The notes under the pieces were generated by a model, which had not been told where the DNA came from, made no database searches, and saw only the letters and a list, made by a program, of their open reading frames with translations. This document shows, in pieces, positions 58,469 through 64,000 of a stretch of DNA of 64,000 nucleotides. Made by a program: the position numbers and the translations under genes. Position 1 is the stretch's first letter; every line of letters starts with the position of its first letter. The stretch covers positions 18,795 to 82,794 of the forward strand of contig JASANE010003827.1 in NCBI GenBank assembly GCA_030248225.1, read 5' to 3'. The DNA is from Trileptium ribeirensis (Eukaryota; Nematoda; Enoplea; Enoplida; Thoracostomopsidae).

Positions 58469-58617
58469 CTGCTGCAGAATTGCAACTAAAGGTCTCCCGA
58501 AGCAACTGGATTTGGCCCAGTTGTACTACAAGCCGTAGTGGCAGTGCCACTTCCTATGTTCGTCGTTCCCGCTGCGCCACTTATTGGCGTTCTATTGGCG
58601 CTCGCTGGTACTGACAT
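58469..58617 (-). pseudogene. gag: Probable N-terminal gag codons, out of frame
   Basis: An ATG at 58617 opens about 44 codons (MSVPASANRTPISG...) rich in Ala, Gly and Thr that end in TAG at the gag junction. The gag frame itself has no ATG between its upstream stop and residue 80. The arrangement fits one frame-disrupting change near the gag start. Confidence 0.5.
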
Positions 58618-59535
58618 TTTGATTCCGAAATTGATTATCAAGTCCTATTTGTTTTGATCTGTGTGGCGTCCGTGGTCCCAGTCCGACGTGGGTACGGATG
58701 ATATAATATATACTTTGCTATATGTGTTTACTTTACCCGCGGAATTTCTGCTGTTGAGTAGAGTTTTAAATTTACTATGGTACTGATGTACTTATTCCCT
58801 AAGTATGCGGCTGCTTGTGTAAAGTTTTCGCTACGCTGGACTATTACAACCAAGTGAGTCTTTACATTGGTTCAAGTACTCACTCAGCTTACAGAGTTTT
58901 TTTTTGCTTTCACTGGTAACCTTAGCTCACTTACTCCGTTACAACACTGCACCAGCTATTTCGGGAACCCGGTTGTTGGGAGCAGGTAGTACTCCATTAT
59001 CTATGTTTGAACTCCACGGCATTATTCCACTTCTGCACTAACTGGTAAAACGTGGTGTAGTTTCAAAACTCCCCGAAAATTTGACAATAATGCTCCCAGT
59101 ATTTATGAACTACCGAGACCGGAGGTGCGTGCATTGAGATAAGAAAACTTATGGTAACTATTGACAAAAAGTGTACACGCTGAGTCGCAAGTATTACAAA
59201 ATTTATCAATTTAGATGCAAGAGTACGCGAACTGATATAATTTAGTCATTCACAATAAAACAAAACAAATATAGTTTTCATACAACAATTACTGACCACT
59301 GTTCCGATGTCTTTGCGACCCAAATGTTCTACGACAGTTCGTTTCGATACGATCGGCCTAGAACACAACTGACTGACGTCGGCGGTGGCGATAAACGTGG
59401 ATCGTTTTGTGGCGAGCGCGCGCGGTAAGTGTCCGGCAGGATTTTGATTCCTCCTGGCAGTCGGCTCGATTCGGAATTGTGTTAACGGTGGTGCTCGAAA
59501 TACGAGATGCTGACTAATGGAGTGACGGCGATGCG

Positions 59536-59765
59536 GTTCGATGCTAGCCAATGGGTTGGTGATCGTTAGGTCGACAACGGCGCTAAACAAGCGAACGAGT
59601 TTAAAACCGCTGTGATGACAATGACGCTAGGCAGACGAATAGGCTGACGACCGTCGGGTGGACAATAACGCTAGGCTTGCGAATGGGTTGAAAACTGTCG
59701 GGTTAATGATGGCGCTACGTAGGCGAATGGGTAGACGATCGCTGGGTTAACGATGACGCGGGGAC
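59536..59765. repeat. 44-bp minisatellite in the retroelement leader, about five copies
   Basis: The word 'gcgctaggc..gcgaatgggt' recurs with starts at about 59540, 59579, 59623, 59667, 59711 and a partial one at 59754 (spacing 39-44). Copies are diverged but in register. Confidence 0.85.
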
Positions 59766-61100
59766 CCACGACTGATGGGCAACGAGTGACAGGTGTGATT
59801 GTCCGCGATTCCGCTTGGTGTAGTACCACTATTGTAACTGTTCAACCGAGAACGCGTCAAGCAGTTCAGTCGCACTGGAGTTCCATTAACCGGTAATTAT
59901 CGTCAAATTGCCACCAATGTAGCTGTGCAATAAAATATTCAGAACGTCAACGTAATAATTCGGTAGCCGTATGGTTCGTATTACCAGTGTTTGGTACATT
60001 AAAGCACTATTGAAGGACCATACATTGATCTTTTCGTCGATGAGACGGTTGTTCTTCGCGCTCCGAAAGGGTCTCGGGTTTTTGTAGACCCTGGAATTTT
60101 GTTGTCAGATGCGTTATTAATGTTTTCACGATACGTTGTAGGTGACCACTAATCGCTCTATGAGATGGCAGTCTGATCAAAATCAAACGATTGTTCAGTA
60201 CCTCGACAAGTGAGTCAATACCGCGATTAAATGTTGCTGAAACAGGGAATAACGTTAGAGCTGCTCTACTGCCGGGTCGCACTCGGATGTTCCGAAATTG
60301 TTTGAACGTTCCAATAGCGATTTACGTTAGACGCAATGTCAAACAAGTCCCTAGTTGGAACCTTTACGCTCAGCGATGATAGTCCACAAAGAGCATTGGC
60401 GCAATAATTATTAGCGATAGATCGAAACAGTCCAACAGTCAATAAATACTTAGTCGACAATGTTATTACGTAGAGCACAATTGACGGATCAGCAGCTGAT
60501 GTAGCGCTAAGCAGTAGAAAGTCAATGATCAGTCGAATAATCTCACCGAGTAAATGTAATAGTCGTATCGATATCGGCTGATGACTATATATGATAGCAA
60601 AATTATCGCAAACATCGATAGGTGCCTGAAAACAACTACCACTGGCCGGTACTGAAACACACGCAATTATCAAGCCGCCGCAACCGAATTTTCCATTAGC
60701 CCAAAACGTATAAGGTCATACATTTAAGTCCTTCACTCCAACCACCTGTGCAGTTTATCATACCAGCTTATACCCACGCGGCCCAGGAACATCTAGCGCT
60801 TACTCAAAGTCATTTTAGGGAGAAGTGCATAACTTGCCTAGATTTGTTACACTGAGCTAAACTTGTCGAACAAAGTACAAAATAGGATGCCAGTAGTTCC
60901 CCGAACGCGTGGGTCCACGGCCGGTGCACATGAACCATAACGATTCATTAGTAGTACGCAAAGCAGCCGAACAGTGACACTCGGAAGACATCCAGATCTA
61001 TATACACGCTCCGAGAATATCAACTGGACTTCGTTACCACGTGCGAGAGGTCTCTGACCACCGAATATCTGCAGGCTCCTAGATTTCATGGAAACGCCAG

Positions 61101-61118
61101 CTCACGGCGTGGCCCCCA
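61101..61118 (-). other. Possible primer-binding site (tRNA-Pro-like)
   Basis: Nine bases inside the 5' LTR end, element sense reads TGGGGGCCACGCCGTGAG. The first seven bases equal the start of a tRNA-Pro primer-binding site (TGGGGGC); the rest matches poorly, so it is either decayed or primed by another tRNA. Confidence 0.35.
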
Positions 61119-61127
61119 CTTTATTTA

Positions 61128-64000
61128 TGTACTAGGACCAGTTCTGGCCCTAAGGGATCCCAGCTGCACCACTTTCAATTTTCGCTGTGGTGCCCGGACA
61201 ACCCCGGCTTACACGATTCCCCGGTGGACCCCGGTCTGACCGATGGGAACCGCTTAGCTTAGCAGGCTGCCGGCGGGTTTACCAGGGTGTTCGGCCTGGC
61301 CCCTATGGTGGCCCACGTGTCCAGAGGTATAGAGGTCCCCCTGAGGGAGGGTCATCCCCTAAGCCTGCTCACAGGTAATAAGGCTGACCCGCCATTCCCT
61401 CAATTTCCGCCACTGGGTCCCAGGTCGAGGCTAGTTCTTAGGTCGAACCGGGTACAACTTTGAGTATAAGCCTACATTGGTAGGGGTTGTAAGTGTGTTT
61501 GACTAGGGTGCGATCATGCCCTATGTGTAAAATGAATTCGACATAGACTTTTGGCTAGTCGTGATTAGAAATACCCGGTAATTTCTTAGAGGAGAGCGTG
61601 CCTAATCCTACATTAAATCCAATTCGCCTGAAAAGAACACACACAGTGAACGTTTATTTTGGGGTTTTCCCTCTTTTCACAAAATTTTAAACACGCAGAA
61701 ATGAATATCACCCACTCGGGTGCACGCAATAATGCAGATATTTACATCTTGCCTTCACGTTGATCATGCAGATTGTGGTCACTGTCCTTAGTACCACCCT
61801 AACTCTTCCTTAAATTGTCTTGTTCGAATCGCGGAAGCGCGGGCGCAGCACTTACGGGGGCGCGAAATATCCAATGGACACCCAGCACCCGCAAGGGCTG
61901 CCCCATTTCTAGGCCTAGGCGAGAAAACTTGGAAAATCTGTGAAAGCCTCGGGTGGACCTCTTCCACGCGTCTGCAGGTCGAAGAGTCCACCCGAGCCAA
62001 CCATGATCCTAAAAATTTAATATCCAAAATTTACTCCAAACGCCATGCGCATATCAACATTTCCTGAACTGTTCCAAATGCCAAACGAGAGCTACCCTAG
62101 CAGCCAATTTTCTGGACTGAACTTTAAAACGACTTTGAGCACTACCAGATGATGCACCCACCGGACGCTCACAAGAAGCACTGCCCCGTGGGTGGGGAAC
62201 CAGTCGAGCGCGGGGCACCCCCTTTTGAGTTCAATTTATTAATTTTGACCCCAATTTATCAAACTCTCCCCATCCCCGAAGCGCGGGCACAACACTTGCG
62301 GGAGCGCGAGGCATCCGACAGACGCCACAGCACCCGCAAAGGCTGTCCCTAGTCCTGAGCTTGAGCAAAATCAAGAACGACGAAAGGCCCCGGGCGGGAC
62401 TCTTCCACACGGCCGTATGCCGAAGAGCCCACCCGGGCGAAACGAAAAGCCGAAAAACAAGGCAAAAGCAAGAAGAAAATCAAAGTTGGCGACAACCGCC
62501 AAAACCGACCGAATTTGGCCAGCAACGACTCGACTGGTCCCGATGTGTGAGCGGGTAGCCTGCTTTTATACTAACTTCACCTGCCCCTTTCTCCGCCGTT
62601 ACATATCCTACAAATACAAAACTTTTACAACAACTTTTAAATATATAACAACAATATGATTAATGAGCCACAAGTCAAGCAAATAAACAAAAACAACAAA
62701 ACATATGTATGTCGTTAACTTCAATATACCTGGCTATGTGTACACAGCCAGCCCCAAGCGGGCACCCAAATGTAGATGACCAGCAGCACTACTTGGCCGA
62801 TGCCTGCCAAGAAAGCAAAACCGCCCGCTGGTAGGTGCGGCCAAAATTTTGGGAGAAATATATAACGGCGCTCAGGGCGCCGTTTGCTCATAGGGATATC
62901 GGCACATTTTTGCCGATATCTCGTGATGAAAAACAGTAGGCGGCCGGGGGCAGGACCGGAATCATGCCCTGGCAGGCCGGCTACTGATAAAATTTAGATT
63001 TGTTAATGTATCTCCCCTGGGAGGCCCGCTAGAGGCCGTTTTAGGCGGAAATATGCCGAATTTTTATGTTCCCTTTGAGTTTAGGGGATCCTGAGCGGAC
63101 CCGTGGGGGTGGGCGGCCCCGGTTTTGGGCTAAACAGTTAGGGGAGAACCCAACAAGTGTCCCGGGTTCCAAAAATCGTGAAGTTTAGATATGTTTTGGG
63201 TACCCTTTGGGGCTTGGAAAATTAGAGGCTTAAGTGCCTGTTTGGGGATCCGTAAGTAGTTGAGGGATCCAAAATTTTAGACCCGCTGGGGCAATTTGGC
63301 ACCCCAGTAGAGTCCTTAAGAGGGTTAAGCACCCCCGTTCCCCTAAAATTTGTGAGGAAACCCAAGAATCGAATTTTCGCTTCGCACCCTAAAATAGTAG
63401 CTTAGAAAATTTTTTGTACCCAAGATTTGCTCCCTATAAGGCCCGAAAATTTTATTCCAATACGTATGTACAAGTTGCGGCCCTCATCCTGCCAACCCTT
63501 GACTACTTATATAAGTTATAGATACATGATACGCAATATAGGCACAGCAGATACCATATAAATTTCCCGCAACTCTTCGGCGTAGGCGCTGGGATCGGCC
63601 CAGGGCGACCAGTTTTCGTGTAACACCAGAAAGTTCTGAAACATCCATTGGTCCCCGGCCTCTCCCAACGCACACCCGTCCTTTACAACAAATATAACAT
63701 CATGTATATGATACACAAAATAGTTTATACGCAAAACACTACATCCATTTGTTTCTTGAGGATCGACCGGAACCTCTAACAGTGATCCTTTCTTTCAAGT
63801 TGGTGCCAAAATCACCCCATGCACCTTCGGGCAGTGGAGTGTGACCTTATAAACGCAATGGAAATGAAATACAAAGTTTATTTCAAAATTAATACAATAC
63901 TGCACAGTTACGACAAATTCTTTACAAGAGGTCACACTCCACCGGTATCCGGCCGTCCGTTCCCTTCATTCCCTATAACTTTGGTGCACTTTTAACGTTT
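61128..64000 (-). repeat. 5' LTR (2873 bp visible; about 30 bp beyond the window)
   Basis: It aligns with the 3' LTR from CTAGTACA (61128) to the end of the window, where the 3' LTR would continue 30 more bases to TGTAACAGCC. Compared with the 3' LTR it lacks a 12-bp segment near 61550 (ttgagtaaactt at about 45415). Confidence 0.93.
62563..62570 (-). promoter_or_regulatory. TATA box of the 5' LTR (element promoter)
   Basis: TATAAAAG in element sense. It is conserved although the bases on both sides differ strongly from the 3' LTR, consistent with function. The genomic RNA start is predicted at about 62533-62540. Confidence 0.6.

Larger units (their letters stand above)
58618..61127. other. 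5' leader of the retroelement (2.5 kb)
   Basis: No convincing ORF; those of 90-135 codons on the minus strand lack any family signature. It contains a 44-bp minisatellite at 59536-59765. A leader of this length is unusual and may hold packaging or translation-entry structures; nothing specific was identified. Confidence 0.6.
44989..64000 (-). mobile_element. Giant Ty3/gypsy-type LTR retrotransposon, about 19 kb (5' end just outside window)
   Basis: Two direct repeats of about 2.93 kb (44989-47917 and 61128-64000, the latter cut at the edge) flank 13.2 kb of minus-strand gag and pol coding sequence. The LTR ends are TG...CA. The enzyme order RT, RNase H, integrase places it in Ty3/gypsy (Metaviridae-like), not Copia. 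GC content is visibly higher than in the surrounding introns. The size is close to twice that of common gypsy elements; giant gypsy elements with multi-kilobase LTRs are known from planarians (Burro) but I have no evidence of relationship. The upstream flanking duplication cannot be read because the 5' end lies outside. Confidence 0.93.

Overview
This is a eukaryotic, almost certainly animal (invertebrate) nuclear genome segment. It is AT-rich, its main gene is split into short exons by kilobase-scale introns with GT-AG borders, and the introns are full of animal-type mobile DNA: hAT-like elements with 8-bp target duplications, a tRNA-derived SINE, a LINE relic and many tandem repeats. I cannot name the species.

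Region 1 (1-37789, minus strand) is the 5' two thirds of one importin-beta family gene, best matched to importin-7/8 (moleskin in Drosophila). I assembled 15 coding exons by hand from splice sites and family similarity. They join into one uninterrupted reading frame of 667 codons starting at an ATG at 37789, and the gene runs off the left edge. One exon is only 46 bp. The introns hold at least three hAT-like non-autonomous transposons (one nested in another repeat), a GTGGACAGGCC-type MITE, a LINE relic, a dispersed 'module plus monomers' repeat family in four copies, and tandem arrays with periods of about 170, 253 and 357 bp.

Region 2 (37790-44988) is intergenic. It has a 36-bp minisatellite just upstream of the importin start, a frameshifted OTU-protease fragment of the kind carried by transposons, a 172-bp tandem array, two tRNA-like SINE copies and an unassigned stretch with repeated hairpins.

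Region 3 (44989-64000, minus strand) is a giant Ty3/gypsy LTR retrotransposon of about 19 kb. Its two LTRs are about 2.93 kb, with ends TGTAACAGCCCC and CTAGTACA; the 5' LTR runs off the window with roughly 30 bases missing. In sense order: 5' LTR, 2.5-kb leader with a 44-bp minisatellite, gag with a zinc knuckle, a repetitive low-complexity ORF, a 633-codon ORF of unknown function, a short envelope-like segment, an A-rich tract, then RT, RNase H and integrase, and the 3' LTR. The last long frame (55628-48999) is open except for two UGA codons. No aspartic protease is visible where it should be; the unknown and envelope-like block lies there instead. The two LTRs are about 99% identical in the predicted R-U5 half but clearly diverged in U3, and the switch lies at the predicted transcription start. 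R-U5 also carries two related hairpins whose stems differ by compensatory changes.

All identifications come from reading the sequence and from family knowledge; no database search was run.
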